Positions 1 through 13,200 of a stretch of 64,000 nt of DNA are shown here, one piece after another (position 1 is the first letter of the stretch; each line of letters opens with the position of its first letter). Source of the DNA: Mugil cephalus (lineage: Eukaryota > Chordata > Actinopteri > Mugiliformes > Mugilidae); NCBI RefSeq assembly GCF_022458985.1, contig NC_061777.1:14225668-14289667 (forward strand), read 5' to 3'. A model generated the notes under the pieces. The model saw only the letters and a list, made by a program, of their open reading frames with translations, did no database searches and was not told where the DNA came from. The translations under genes and the position numbers were made by a program.

Positions 1-720
1 GCTGTTCTTGGTTCTGGAGCAGTGCTAGAGATCCGTTAGAGACAATAGATGTAGAGAATATTCTACTGGACCCCAGATGATGTTGGGATTTATTTGCACA
101 CAGAGCGCGATCAGGGGAAGTATTTGGAGATGCATGTTAATGTCAGGTCTGACCACACCTAAAGACGGCCACTTGCGATCCAATAGTCCAGATCGGTTCT
201 TAATGCAAAGTCTGGAGAGGCCCTAGGGAGCGCATGATATTATGGAGGTCATGACCGAGTGGGGCACGAAAACCCAGAAAGGCACAGAGAGAACGTGCCT
301 ATTATTATAGTATAAAAATACTATAAGGGCCACTAATGGCCTTCCACTGGATTGGCTGGGGTCTTGTCTTGAGGAGGCTGAGACCTCCACCTTCAGCCAC
401 AGTGGGCTGATCATCTGGCTGTTGGGTTGGACAGACCAGAGTCAGCGGAGGAGGTTGGACCTTTCAGCCCAACCTCTAAATTATTAGTGAGAATGAGAAA
501 CAGGTCCTATATCAAAGCTCCTGCTGGCAAGCTGATGACGTCATGATGACATCATCAGGAACAAGAGCATAGATATATCTATGGAACAAGAGCAAAGTGG
601 CCAGTGGCCACGCCCCTTGTGGGCGTGTTCAGGTGTAGAGTCAGACCCCACTGGTCCAGTAGAATATTTTAACATATTGTCTCTAACTGATTTCTACCGC
701 TGCTTCAGAACCAAGACCAA
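1..720. repeat. Inverted-repeat (MITE-like) element, left end possibly cut by window edge
   Basis: Bases about 4-75 and about 648-716 are imperfect inverted copies of each other. One arm contains 'tctactggacccca' and the other 'tggtccagtagaatatt', and the outer parts share 'ggttctggagcag' against 'ctgcttcagaaccaag'. The roughly 570 bases between them hold no convincing coding region. The arrangement fits a non-autonomous DNA transposon or foldback element. I cannot see a target-site duplication because the left boundary lies at or beyond base 1. The family is not recognised. Confidence 0.5.
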
Positions 721-2814
721 CTCTGTTTTATGTGTGTGCGCTATGACTTGGCGCACACGCACAACTTATTATTTATTGGGCTGACGTTAGTGAATGAACG
801 CTGCTTACGCACGAGCACCCCTGTTGAGTGTAGGCGGTCTTTAATGCAAATCAGGATTCATTCAGTATCTTAACATGCACAGCTTAATCGAGCTAAATTC
901 ATTATCTGCTGTAAGCATTGTAATAGCCTCCTTATGTAATTTTTCATGAATTAGCATTTACTAACTTTAGCATAACTATATATGCATCAGTTTCACTCAA
1001 CAAACACAGCTTTCTCTTCCATAAAAGTCCGTCGGGAGTTTATATAACACATTTAACTCTACAAAGAGTATAATAAATTAACAGTTAAGGGAATGCCACC
1101 TACTTCACGGCATCTTTAACCAAGACTTTTGTTTGTTTGTTTGACTGGAGACACGTCCAGAGTGTACTACGCCTCTTGCCCAAATGACAACTAGGATAGG
1201 TCCCAGCACCCCCAGGGTTTCTCATAAATGAATGAGAAATCATAGGGTACTGGATCATTTTAGTGTACCAGTTACCTAGAGGTGTCACATGCCTTTGGTA
1301 CTTACGATCTAAAAAAAAAAAAAAAAAAAAAATTCTTGCGAAAAAAAAAAGTTTCTATCTCAAAATGATGAGTTTCTAGGTCACAGTTATGAGAAATTGT
1401 TTTTCTAATAGTTTTTTCCAGATACAACATCATTATTCTGAAAACCTTCATCTGTACACTGTACCCTGGATCTATCAGTGATGAACAGATCATGTGAGAG
1501 CCAGCGTCTTTGTGCCATGCAGGGTCTATAGGCCAGCATTTCTTCCCGACTCATCCCAGACTCACCTCAGGGTGCATGTTAAGTGCATCATATGCCAAGT
1601 AAAGGAACACAAGTTCTTTGACACAGAGATCCCATTCAGATCTTTGGAAACCAGTTATATACTGTGTTTGCATGTGCATGTGTTTTTACAGTCTTATGAC
1701 AATTGATCTCTTGTAAAGGTTTTGGAAGAAGCCAGTGTTGGACCTCAAACTGTACACATCTACACAACTTTAAAATGTCAAATATAAGTTCATGTGTTAA
1801 AGAATGGAATCAGCAAATTAAAATTTAAAGTTGGTAATTGTGATAGATTTTTTTTTAACATAAATCATATAGTATGTCCTGGTAATGTGGTATCTGCAGG
1901 TACCCGAGATGAAAGTGTGGGAGCAGCTGCATGCACCAGTTTGAACTCTATCAACTCACTGCATATCATTTAAACTATAAATGATGACATCACTCCTTTT
2001 TTCTTTGCACATTGGTACTCCTTGTTGGACTCCGTGTCCATGTAGTTGTTGTGTAAAACACTATTAGATTATGTGAAAAACATTTGGGGTCCACAATGCA
2101 AAGTAAAAAAAGAAGCTACCTGAGTAACTAGGGTTGTGACTTTGATTATATTACTTAGTTGTTTTTGCTCTCTGTCTCTTCATCCTGCTCCATCTCCCTA
2201 TCTTCCTCTCTCTCCACCTCTCCCACTCAAATATAAAGAATAAAAGGATAAAAGCCAAGGTTACTTGTCTAGTTGGGACTGAAAGACAGAAAGATAACAT
2301 TAATTGAGAATCTCTAACGGAACAACCTCTATCAGCTAATGTTTCCAGTTTAAAACTATTTAGAAACAAACATTGGTTGTTTCTGGTAATGTGCATGATC
2401 ACTCCTAAGAAAGGAGAAATGTGCTGAAGGGGGAGAGGAGGAGGAGATGGAGATGTCTTCCCACAGGAACATAACACGAAAAACTCCATTGCATCAAATA
2501 CAGAATATAAATGAATATTTTTGATACCGATGTTCCACTATGTGGACTTTGAGCATGATAAGCACGACTGTTAAAAAAAGTGTAATATGAAAACAATTGT
2601 AGTTTGATTTTTCTGTTTAATCTGGTTTCATATTCATCCAGGTGGTGGCGGTGAAGCACCTCTAGGCTGGTTTGACGACCGACATTAAAACTAAGGAAGA
2701 AGAAGAAGCCCCTCCCTCCAACATGGCGGCCTAGAGGAACGTACACGCTCGTTTGTTGACATTTATTTAAAACCTACCTTACGCTGTGTTAGTGGATTTA
2801 CAGCTACTTCAACC
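721..2814. other. Intergenic spacer and rbm19 promoter region
   Basis: No gene is visible here. There is an A-rich tract near 1311-1331 followed by further A/T-rich sequence. The last part, about 2640-2814, should hold the rbm19 promoter and 5' UTR. The bases just before the rbm19 start codon read 'cttcaaccATGTCG', a reasonable Kozak context. Short reading frames on both strands resemble no known protein. Confidence 0.5.
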
Positions 2815-5800
2815 ATGTCGAGACTCATCGTTAAAAACCTCCCCAACGGGGTAAGTAGACCGCTGACATATCCACGGACAGTAACGACAGCATGTCGCTT
2901 CAGCCCACCTGAAAATAACTGTGTCTTGGTTGCAGATGAAGGAGGAGAGGTTCAGGTCGATGTTTGCTGACTTTGGGACTCTGACAGACTGCTCCCTGAA
3001 GTTTACTAAAGACGGCAAGTTCCGCAAGTTCGGCTTTGTGGGGTTTAAAACCGAGGACGACGCTACCAGAGCTCTGAGACATTTCCACAAGAGCTTCGTG
3101 GACACGTCCAGAGTCACGGTATGGCTTCAGTCGACTGAACACGAGTTTTGTTGGCGTATTCGTTTTTCCACATGTGAACCAGTGGCTGTCGTTTACTGCA
3201 GGTGGAGATGTGTAAAGCGTTTGGAGACCCCACTAAAGCGAAAGCCTGGAGTAAACACACACAGAACTCAGGCCAGGATAAACCCTCTGCTCCTCCTGAC
3301 ACCGAGAGCAAAAAGGTAGGAGAGCATCACATGACAGGTTCAGCCTTCTCTCTAGAGTTAAAGCAATAAAAATAAGCTCTTACTTTTCCCTTTAATACAG
3401 TGTGTTGTAGTACATTGATACTTATAATTTAGCAACTTTTATGTTTCAACATTCAGTTATTTAATGTGTTTTCTTCCACCTTTAATAAAATACTCTTTGT
3501 TTTGTGTCTCAGCAAAAGAACAAGAAAAAGGAAACCACCAGTGTCCTCGGAAATGTAAGTAAATATGTAACTTTTTTTTGGTCAAAAGTGTTATAAGAGG
3601 AAACCAAGAGTCTTTTTGTAAATATATTTAACACTGTCCGCTACATATTGTCTTGTTCATTTCTATCATTAAATTATTGTAATAACTGTTATGTATTTGC
3701 AATGTTACGACTCATTTTAAGATTTTCCAACTTGAATAAGTAATGTTTTTTTAAATAACAATTTAATGTGTTACAAAATGCTACTGGCTTTTACAAGCCA
3801 CTGTTACTCGTTTTTATTATTTTCTTCTTATTATTTATTATTGTATTATCATTCTTAATATTTTATTATTTTCTTACTCATTTTTCCTTCTTTTTTTTTT
3901 ATTGTTTTGAACATTTCTGGGCTGCAACCTTTGGTCACAACATCTCACAGTGTGGCACTTTCCGCAGCATTGTGCAGCGTTATTCTTGTCACAATGTAGC
4001 AGCCACAAATCAATTAGAAAATAGCGTTTTATTTATTTTATTTAGGGCTTTGTTTTTTCTTACACAGCAACCCCCTCTACATTCACTTTCTAGCGTACTT
4101 GTCCACTGTTGGTCTTAATCTTTGAGCTGCAGGGTAGAGGCCAAGTTGTGTTTACAAAGAGTTGCCAGGAATTTCTGCTAATAACTTAATCTTTGCGTGT
4201 TTCCATCCTTGTCTCGGCTCAGCTGGAAGAGGAACCAGGATTCAAGGAGTTCCTGTCAGTGCATCAGAACCGTAGCCAAGCACCGATCTGGGCGAACGAC
4301 ACTGATCCCGACAGTGGACAAAAGAAAACACAGAGCAAGAAGAAACCTGCTTCAGACGATTACCTCAACTTTGATTCAGACCAGTCAGAGGATGAGGAGG
4401 ACGCAGGAGAATGTGATGATGAGGAAGAAGATGAAGGTTAGTCACGGATTCGTGGTGTAGGCAGATTTAAGGTCTATCGTAATGTTGATATTTCATCCTC
4501 ATCTTAATTAAACAAAAATAAAAAAAATATACAGAATGAATGTAAAATGAAAGTAATGTTGTTGGTTTCAGGTTCCACTAAAGAAGCACTGAAGTCCGGC
4601 TTATCCGATATGGACTACCTGCGCTCAAAGATGGCACGAACAGAGGATGTCATGGAGGAGAGTGAAGAGAAGGAAGATGGTGGCGACGAAGAAGAGGATG
4701 ATGGTCCTGTGCAACCCACAGACAGTGCCTATGAAAGCGGCGACAGAGAAAAGACCGTAACCTCAGTTTCCTCTCAGGATAAGAAGCAGAGCAAAGCAAA
4801 GAAAACTGGCAAGCAGGAGGTGATTGTTGAGATTTTACTGTTGAGTGTTGCACATCATTTGTTCATCATTTCTGACTTCTTAAAACCACATCTATTTGTT
4901 GCAGATGGAGCCAACGACAGAGTTCACAGTGAAACTGAGAGGAGCCCCGTTCAGCGTTAAAGAGGTGAGTGAGCCTCCTGAGTTCAGAGAGCAGATGTAA
5001 ATGTGCCCTGAGAAGTATATTCTCTATTCAACATATCTTCTTGTCCGATGTCAACAGCAACAAATTCGAGAGTTCATGACTCCGCTGAAGCCGGCGGCTG
5101 TGAGGATTGGGAAGAATGAAAGTGGAAATAGAACAGGTACGTTAGTGAAGGCATTTAACATCATGTTTGGACAATAATCCCCTTGTATATGTTCAGTTCC
5201 CCCTGAGAAATAAATACTTTTTCTGTTGCCATTCTCCAACAGTTATAGGAACTATAAAACACTTCCTCTCTTAGTGCTGTACCTGTTTATATAAACTGTG
5301 CACAGGATCATGCATCAACTCGTGTGTTGCTGTATGTTTGTATTTCAGGTTATGTATATGTGGACCTGCACTCTGAAGAGGAGGTGAAAAAGGCCTTGAC
5401 AAAGAATAAAGATTACATAGGTGAGAGATATTATGACTTCATCTTTCTCCGCCATTGTTTGTAAAAGTTATCTTGGTTAAGACACACCTTGTTCTCGTGT
5501 GTTTTCAGGGGGGCGTTACATTGAGGTCTTCCGTGTGGATGCCTCTGGGGCTAAGGGAAAGTGGGACAGAAAGGACAAAGAAATCGACAGAAACTTCACC
5601 AGGAAGCTCAAAGAGGATGAGGAGGAGGAAGATGTTTCAGAGACAGGACGGCTCTTCATCAGAAATCTTCCTTACACCTGCACAGAGGAAGAGCTTAAAG
5701 AGCTGTTTGCTAAACATGGTGAATTCTGAAAAGCCAGTACAATACGTGTTCTTATTTATTTCAAGTTTTCACTTGCAGAGATTAGAGTCTTATAATTGTA

Positions 5801-8800
5801 CCATCTTTACAGGTCCTTTATCTGATGTGCTCTTCCCTATTGACAATCTGACCAAGAAACCTAAAGGGTTTGCTTTTGTGACATATATGATACCAGAGAA
5901 CGCTGTGACAGCTCTGGCTCAGCTAGATGGTCACATATTTCAGGTATTTATCTCTGATCCTCTTGTAACATTTACTCAGTGGATGTGTGATCACGTGGTG
6001 CCATCGGTTAAAGGACGGGAAACATGATGCTTTTATTTATTGCGTGTTTTAGGGGAGAATGCTTCACCTACTTCCGTCCACAGTGAAGAAAGAACAGGCG
6101 GACTCCTCTGACGCTGGTGGCCCCGGCTCCTCATCTTACAAACGACAAAGAGATGCTAAAAATAAAACTACAAGTTCCAGGTAAATGCAGTCAGGTTAAC
6201 TTATTTATGTGTGTGATGTTTTCTTTTTTCTTTTTTTTTCTTTTAAACATAAATTGCCTGCTTTTTTCTAGCTCACACAACTGGAACACGTTGTTCCTGG
6301 GTACAAGTGCAGTGGCAGATGCCATTGCTGAAAAATACAACACCACCAAAAGCCAAGTCCTGGACCACGTGAGTGACTTTGTGTCTTTTATCTCATGTCA
6401 GATGCTGTTACAACAGCACGTTACATAATTTTTTTTTTTTTTTTGCTGTCGTGTACAGGAGTCAAAGGGAAGTGTTGCAGTGAGGATGGCCCTGGGAGAA
6501 ACACAGATCGTCCAGGAGACTCGACAGTTCCTACTAGACAACGGCGTCAGTCTGGATTCTTTTAGTCAGGTAAGTTTAACATAAACGCTGCTTTACGTCC
6601 CGATGAACTCTAAGAATACAGCACTTAATCCTGCTTGTGTCACTTCGTGTGCAGGCGGCCGCAGCCAGAAGCACAACTGTGATCCTGGTTAAAAACCTTC
6701 CAGCCGGAGTGACGGTATCGGAGCTCGAGGAGCTCTTCTCGCCTCATGGCTCTTTGGGCCGAGTGCTGCTGCCGCCGTCAGGGCTCAGCGCAATCGTCGA
6801 GTTCCTGGAACCAACCGAAGCAAAACGAGCCTTCACGCGACTGGCTTATAGCAAGGTGTGTGTAGCTTTTCATCAGCAGTGGTCAAATTTAAGAAAACAT
6901 AACAGGTTTACTCGCTGACGTTCGGTCATTCAGAAGGCGAGATGTTTTTGTTTAGTTTACATTTAATTTAATGTAAATACGTCTTTGAGCTCTGGCGGAT
7001 GCAAGAAGAAGAGGAGTAAGACACTGAGATAGACACACACTTTCAGTCACACTGCCCAGATTAATTTACAATTGAATCAGATTTTTACAGCATGCTAAAA
7101 GAATGTATTCATTCACACCGCAAAGAAACAATCAGGTCAAGTGTTTACTTGTTCATTAGGTGCTATATTGTCATCTTGATCAAAATAATTAATAATGAAT
7201 CTGTGATCGGGCCCAATTGAACCAGTTTGTTTAGATTGAAGTGGTTAAATGAGGCGTTTTCCATCATTGTGCTTTGATAGTGTCCTGTAAACATACAACA
7301 TTCGACTACTTTCCTCCATCTTGAATTTTTTCATTACTCCTCTACTTCTACCAAAGGCCACTAACTTGTTAATCAATGTTTTCTCTCACATCAGTTCCAC
7401 CATGTCCCATTGTACCTGGAGTGGGCACCTGTCGGGGTGTTTGTGTCGACCAAACCACAGCCAGGTAGTCGCCTTCAAACGCTCATAAAACTGACAATCT
7501 TAACATTTTCTAGATGGAAATAACCAGATTGCTTATATTTGATCTGTGTTAGACAAAGAGGAGGCAGTGAAAGTGGAGAAGAAGAAGGAGGAAGAAGAAA
7601 AAGAGGAGGATGAGGAAGAGGAGGAGGAGGAGGAGGAATCTGTTCCAGGTTCAACACTGTTCATTAAGAATCTCAATTTCAGCACAACAGAGGAGAAACT
7701 ACAAGAGGTAGATCAGCTCATAAAAACAACCTTTGGTTACATATGGGGACAGTTTATTAAAGGATTCAATAAACCGACGTGTAACTTTGTTTTCTTCTTT
7801 TATTGCAGACATTCTCCAAATGTGGTAAAGTCAAATCCTGCACTATCTCCAAGAAGAAAGATAAAGCAGGTACCTAAAATCAACTCCGGTCATTCATCAA
7901 ATGTATATCATAAGTTTAGATATTTACAATTTGTACTTTGGATTGGAAAAAAAAAAATTTCTAGACTTGTGGAAAAATGAAACAATTTATTTGTACAGGA
8001 AAATTATTGAGATGTGTACTAAATAATCATATTTGTCTCTACTAAGAAAACCCAGTGGACCCAACGATTATATTGATGGTGTCGGTGATGAAGGCTTGAT
8101 CTTTTAATTTTGTGTCTCATGATGTTTTGAATTCCAGGTAAAATGCTGTCTATGGGTTACGGTTTTGTTCAGTATCAGACAGCAGAGGCAGCACAAAAGG
8201 CCATGAGGCAGCTACAGGTATGGGCTCTGCTTTCTCACTAAAACGCTCACAGCCTTTTTCTGCGACCTGGTGTTTAGCTAATTTGTGATCCGTCTCTTGC
8301 AACCCTGCACTAGCACTGTAATTTGGATGATCACCAGTTAGAGCTGAAGATTTCTGAGAAAGCCACAAGGTAAGAATCAAATGGGTTTGTGACTTTGTCT
8401 TATAAAGATGGAGGTTCAATAATTTGATTAACAAAAAAATGTCTGGAAACTGGTTGTGAAATTAAGTGTGCCTCGGAATATAAAGCTTTTCATTAATACG
8501 ATGGAGTCATGTGTGCTGGCACTACTTAACTCGGTTATTTTCCCGTCTGCAGAAATACTGAGTTGACCCGCAAGAAGAAGCAAGTTGAGAAGAAGCAGAA
8601 GGGATCCAAGATCCTTGTGCGCAATGTTCCCTTCCAAGCTACTGTGCGGGAAATTCGAGAACTCTTCTGGTAGCTGTCACGTGCACACACAGCTGTTTTT
8701 TTCTTTTTTTAATAACACTGTTTGGAGCAAAACTATTTAACACTGTAATTTCTACATTTTTTTTTCAGTACATTTGGGGAGCTGAAGTTTGTCCGTCTCC

Positions 8801-9321
8801 CAAAGAAAGCGGCTGGATCAGGAAATCATAGGGGATTTGGTTTCGTAGATTTCCTCACCAAACAGGATGCCAAGGTTTGGGCATGATTTCGTTAATCTGT
8901 TTTTAGGTATTTTAACAAACGGAAGGGTTTTACTGCTTAAGGATAGTAGTCTGTACAATCTATAACTTATATACTGGTTATATATAACTGTTTATGTTGT
9001 ATTCCTCTGTTTTTTCCTCATAGAGAGCTTTTACTGCGCTGTGCCACAGCACCCATCTGTACGGGAGACGTCTTGTGCTAGAGTGGGCCGATGCCGAGGA
9101 AACAGTAGAATCACTCAGACGAAAAACAGCTGAACATTTTCACGGTAAAAATACACTTTTAAACAAAGCACAGAATGGGATCCATTAAAGGAAAGTAGTT
9201 TGTGTTATTAATTAAACTATTTTTTTTTTCCATATTAGTGGCTACAAAAAAGCAGCGAAAAGCAGAAGTTTTGGAAGGAATTCTGGAGACGATGGAAACT
9301 GATGACAATGTAGCGGACTGA
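2815..9321 (+). CDS. rbm19: RNA-binding motif protein 19 (six-RRM ribosome biogenesis factor)
   Basis: RBM19 is the vertebrate orthologue of yeast Mrd1. It works in the nucleolus in 18S pre-rRNA processing and small-subunit assembly. Twenty-four exons can be joined: 2815-2850, 2936-3118, 3202-3315, 3513-3554, 4223-4436, 4572-4819, 4905-4964, 5058-5136, 5349-5420, 5509-5718, 5813-5943, 6053-6180, 6272-6368, 6459-6569, 6655-6855, 7395-7464, 7553-7707, 7809-7869, 8138-8217, 8314-8369, 8553-8669, 8769-8874, 9024-9144, 9239-9321. They total 2,775 nt (924 aa), near the usual family length. The protein starts [12 protein letters not shown], which is RNP2 of RRM1. RRM2 is encoded around 4905-5540, RRM3 around 5640-6080 (LFIRNLPY), RRM4 around 6655-7464 ([10 protein letters not shown]), RRM5 around 7640-8369 (LFIKNLNF) and RRM6 around 8600-9144 ([16 protein letters not shown]). 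Acidic linkers lie at 4370-4436 and 7553-7640. No defect was seen. Confidence 0.96.
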
Positions 9322-10232
9322 AACCACTGAACGTTGCTCAATCCCGACCAGCGCTCCTGTGTTGATCTGTTGGAATAAGAACAAAACATGGACTAATGGT
9401 GTCTGCAAGAGGAGCAAATTATGATGAATTTATTGACAGATTTTTCAGAAGTTTTCTTGTGAATTTCTTATGTGTTTTGTATAGATTGAGAACTCAAAGA
9501 GACATGATGGGGCTGATGTCAGTTTATATAAAATTTTAAGATTTCAAAGCTATACACGTTTCTTATTGTCTCATGTTCATGTGTGATGGAGCTCAAATAC
9601 CTAACATAACCCTAACAATATTAATACCAGGCAATGCTCTACCTCCACTGGTTACAAGGAAATGTTGGATTATAAACTGTATTTATTTTTAAAAAATGTA
9701 TTTACAACTCTCACGGTCCCATGACGCCGCCTCCCGAATGGTTGGCATGGCAACTGGTGGTTGCCATTATGTCACATCTTGTTTCTATAGCATCACATAA
9801 CTAAATAAAATTAAATATATGCAAAAAATGTTACTTGAACATGCATCAACATTATATTAACTACATGAAATGATAGAAACCACCGTTGTTTTAGCTTGGC
9901 CCAAGTCCCATTCACTAACTTGGGAGAGCGGTGGAGTTTGTGATCTTTACTGCAGCCAGCCACCAGGGGGAGCTCTACTTGCTTTGGCTTCACTTTAGAT
10001 GAGCAGTTCCGCCGTCTATAATTTATACTAGCTATGGTTTATACTGTCCATATTTATACTGCCTGTGATTTATACACTTATCTGTGTATGTAGAAATATA
10101 TAAATAAATAGTGTAAGAAATTATCCGTCTAAAATACAGGAAGTTAGAGTGTCTTTTGCTTTTTGAACGTACGGCTTCTGGTGGGGTCACATGATGAACA
10201 GTCGCAGTGTCATGTGACTTCTTCATGTAAAC
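9322..10232. other. rbm19 3' UTR, interspersed repeat and plbd2 promoter
   Basis: The first few hundred bases are the likely rbm19 3' UTR; no clear AATAAA was picked out. From about 9880 to 10020 the sequence, containing 'cagccaccagggggagctc' and 'ttggcttcactttagatgag', resembles an interspersed repeat I have seen often in fish DNA, read on the reverse strand. Its class is uncertain. The last 100 bases before 10233 are the plbd2 promoter and 5' UTR. Confidence 0.4.
10187..10217. promoter_or_regulatory. Paired M-box / CLEAR-like E-boxes upstream of plbd2
   Basis: TCACATGA at 10187-10194 and its exact reverse complement TCATGTGA at 10210-10217 lie 16-46 bases before the plbd2 start codon. TCATGTGA is the core of the M-box bound by MiT/TFE factors (MITF, TFEB, TFE3). 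The second site read as GTCATGTGAC differs by one transition from the lysosomal CLEAR consensus GTCACGTGAC. Placement before a lysosomal gene makes a regulatory role plausible; binding itself is inferred. Confidence 0.45.
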
Positions 10233-13200
10233 ATGGCGTTCAGGCAGAGCAGAACGTCCACCTCTACGAGGTTTACATCGGTTTTAAACCTTATAGCCGC
10301 TTTGCTGGTATTTTGTTGTTTGTGTGCGTCCGTCCGAGCCGAAATCCAAACCGCTTTCATTGACAAACAAACTGGACAGCTGACTGTCCATGAAGGCTAT
10401 CGAGAAGATTTTGTGGCTTGGGCGAACTTCACTGACGATATTAAAACATCAGGGTGAGTTGACGTTAATGTGTCCTTTAACTGGAGGCGCTTATTGTATT
10501 ATTAGCCAAAATGGATAAAAAGGAATAGATACGTCGAGGCTTCATCATCATAATAACTGCTATTATTTTTGTAATCCGGCATCATAGCATCAGCAATAGT
10601 GACAGCGTTTGGTCGGAACAATATTCTCAAATTAAGAAATGTATTGCGTTTATAATGATGTGACAAATATGGAGTCAGTCAGTTGTTGTTTATCTGATTG
10701 TTATCGCTTCTTACCTACACAAAGGCTGGAGAAAAAAAATAGCAGAAATGAAATATGTGATAGATGTTAAAATACAGAGGCATTTACTTTTGAGGCTCCG
10801 TGCAAATTAAGGGAATAAGTACTAAAATTCAACATAAATCCTTGAATGTGATAAATAAAGATGTATTCACGGGATGAAAGAAAATAAGCAATGTGGCAAC
10901 ACCCATTGTTGTTGAAAGAAGAAGATAAACAAGGTTTATCTGCCACACAAGGTTACTACATTCAATAAAGATCAACAGGTTAGTTCCCAGGGAGGGCTGG
11001 TGATGGTCACACTCACGCACTGAAGTAATAAAGCTTTCAGCTGCAAGAATATAACTGCATCAACCTCATATAATGTTGACACCCTGTGGTGTTCAACTAT
11101 GCAGACAAATGCGAAAAAAAAAGAAAGAAGAAGATAAAAAAGACCACAGAAAAGCAGAACCTTAGAGAATGTAAGGAAACAAAAAAAAAAAAAAAAAAAA
11201 AAACCCCCAGAAAAGAACATGTGATCTTAGACCCGTGTCTGGTTTTGTAAAAGGGAAGCTAAAAGGTTTAACTTTCATTTATATTCATTTATGTTTGGTT
11301 GTTTTATTTGAAGTCATTTATACTCGTGTCCTCTCTCCTCAGCTGGTCTTTCTTGGAGGTCACTACCAGCAGTCAGTACAATGACAGCATCCAAGCTTAC
11401 GCCGCTGGAGCAGTGGAGGCTGCAGTCACATCTCCAGTCAGTTTACACCTCATTCAGTCAGAAGTCAAGATGTTTGCTTTGCATTATTATCATTATTACA
11501 TCTAAAGATATGTTGTATTGTTGGTTTAGCTCATCTATAAGCACTGGATGAACACTCTGATGAATTACTGTGGGCCCTTCACGTCTCTGTCTGGTTACTG
11601 CGACCGTCTCAAGGCTTTCATCACAACCAATCTGCAGTGGGTTCAGGAGCAAATAGAGAAGCAGCCGAGCTCACCCTACTGGCACCAGGTACCTGACGAA
11701 CATTTGGAGGATAAAGTCAATTCTTGGTGTGAAACAAATCAGATCTTTCATTATCTGTTTCTGCTCACCAGATACGCCTTGCACTGCTACAACTGAAAGG
11801 TCTGGAAGACGGCTACAATAATGAGCTATTGTTTCCAGAGGGGCCCATTTCCCTCAATCCATTTGGTTTCCTGTAAGTACTTCATTTATTAATTGAACAT
11901 GTTTATCCACCATTCCAGTGATTATAACCAACTTCCCGCTGGCTCACATGCTTCACTGCATCTCCGTCCAACCAGACTCTTTCAGCTGGGCGGGGACCTT
12001 GAGGACCTGGAATCGGCTCTGAACAAATCCAGCCAAACCCGACCCCTTGGATCTGGTTCCTGCTCTGCTCTCATTAAGCTGCTGCCAAACAATAAAGAGC
12101 TTCTTGTGTCACATGATACCTGGAACACCTACCAGTCAATGCTGCGCATCATGAAGAAATACATCTTTGCCTTTAAAGCCTCTCCTTTAGGTATTTCACT
12201 GGTGAATGTGTGTCTCCTATTCGTCATTGCTCTCTGATGCCTGAGTATTTACATATAGGTTGACATTTTTTGGAAATACCTTCTTGTGTATAACTGCAGA
12301 GTGCATATGAAGTAACAGCCAGCAGCTGGTTAGCTTACCTTACCATGAAGACTGGAAACATTATGAACTACTTAGCCTGGTTCCATCTGAATGTGGAGCC
12401 TCAACTGGTTGCCTGTGAAAAGAAAACAATTTGCTTTTTGTAAGGATTAAACAAACACCTAGAATTTTGAATAAGCAATTACCAGATATGAAGTTTTTTT
12501 TTGCTGCTGGGCATATTCAGAATAGCATATACTACTGACTTTACCACATGTTTTACAGATACAGGAAGGCAACGCAACACATTTCCTCCAAATGTCACAC
12601 TCAAATCCTTTACTTAAAAATAGGAACACGGTGTTGCAGAACTGCACTGTTAGCACTGTTAATGTTAATCTTAATACAGGTTAGTCTAACTTCAAGCCTT
12701 TTTAAGTGCTCTTATTATTTTCCCAGCCAATGATCTTCTTCCTGGAGGAACTCAGGCATTCTCATCTTACCCTGGATCCATCTTCTCTGGAGATGACTTT
12801 TATATCCTGAGCAGTGGCTTGGTGAGACCTCTCAACAAACAACAGAGCGCTAAAAATAAGCTGTTGAATGAAGGATTTATTTTATTGTTTCATGTGTTTA
12901 TTACATTGCGTGTCTTTAGGTTTCACTGGAAACCACCATTGGCAACAGCAACCCTGCTCTCTGGAAGTTTGTTCAGCCCACGGGAACCGTCATGGAGTGG
13001 CTGAGGAACATTGTTGCTAATCGCCTGGCTTCCACTGCCATGGAGTGGGCAAAGATATTCAGCGAGTACAACAGCGGAACGTGAGTTTTACACATCAATC
13101 AATTTAAACTGCTTGATTAAACTGTTTGCTGTCATGTGGACTGATGATGGGTGAGAGGCAATGGAAGAAACACATTTATTATCAGGGATCACATGAGAAG

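Noticed and set aside
2151-2746. Two overlapping reverse-strand frames of about 112 codons before rbm19
   Set aside because: They are low-complexity, Phe/Ser/Leu-rich translations of A/T- and pyrimidine-rich spacer with no recognisable domain.
8085-8137. Possible C/D-box snoRNA in an rbm19 intron ('ggtgatgaagg')
   Set aside because: There is a C-box-like word but no matching CTGA D box or terminal stem at the right distance.
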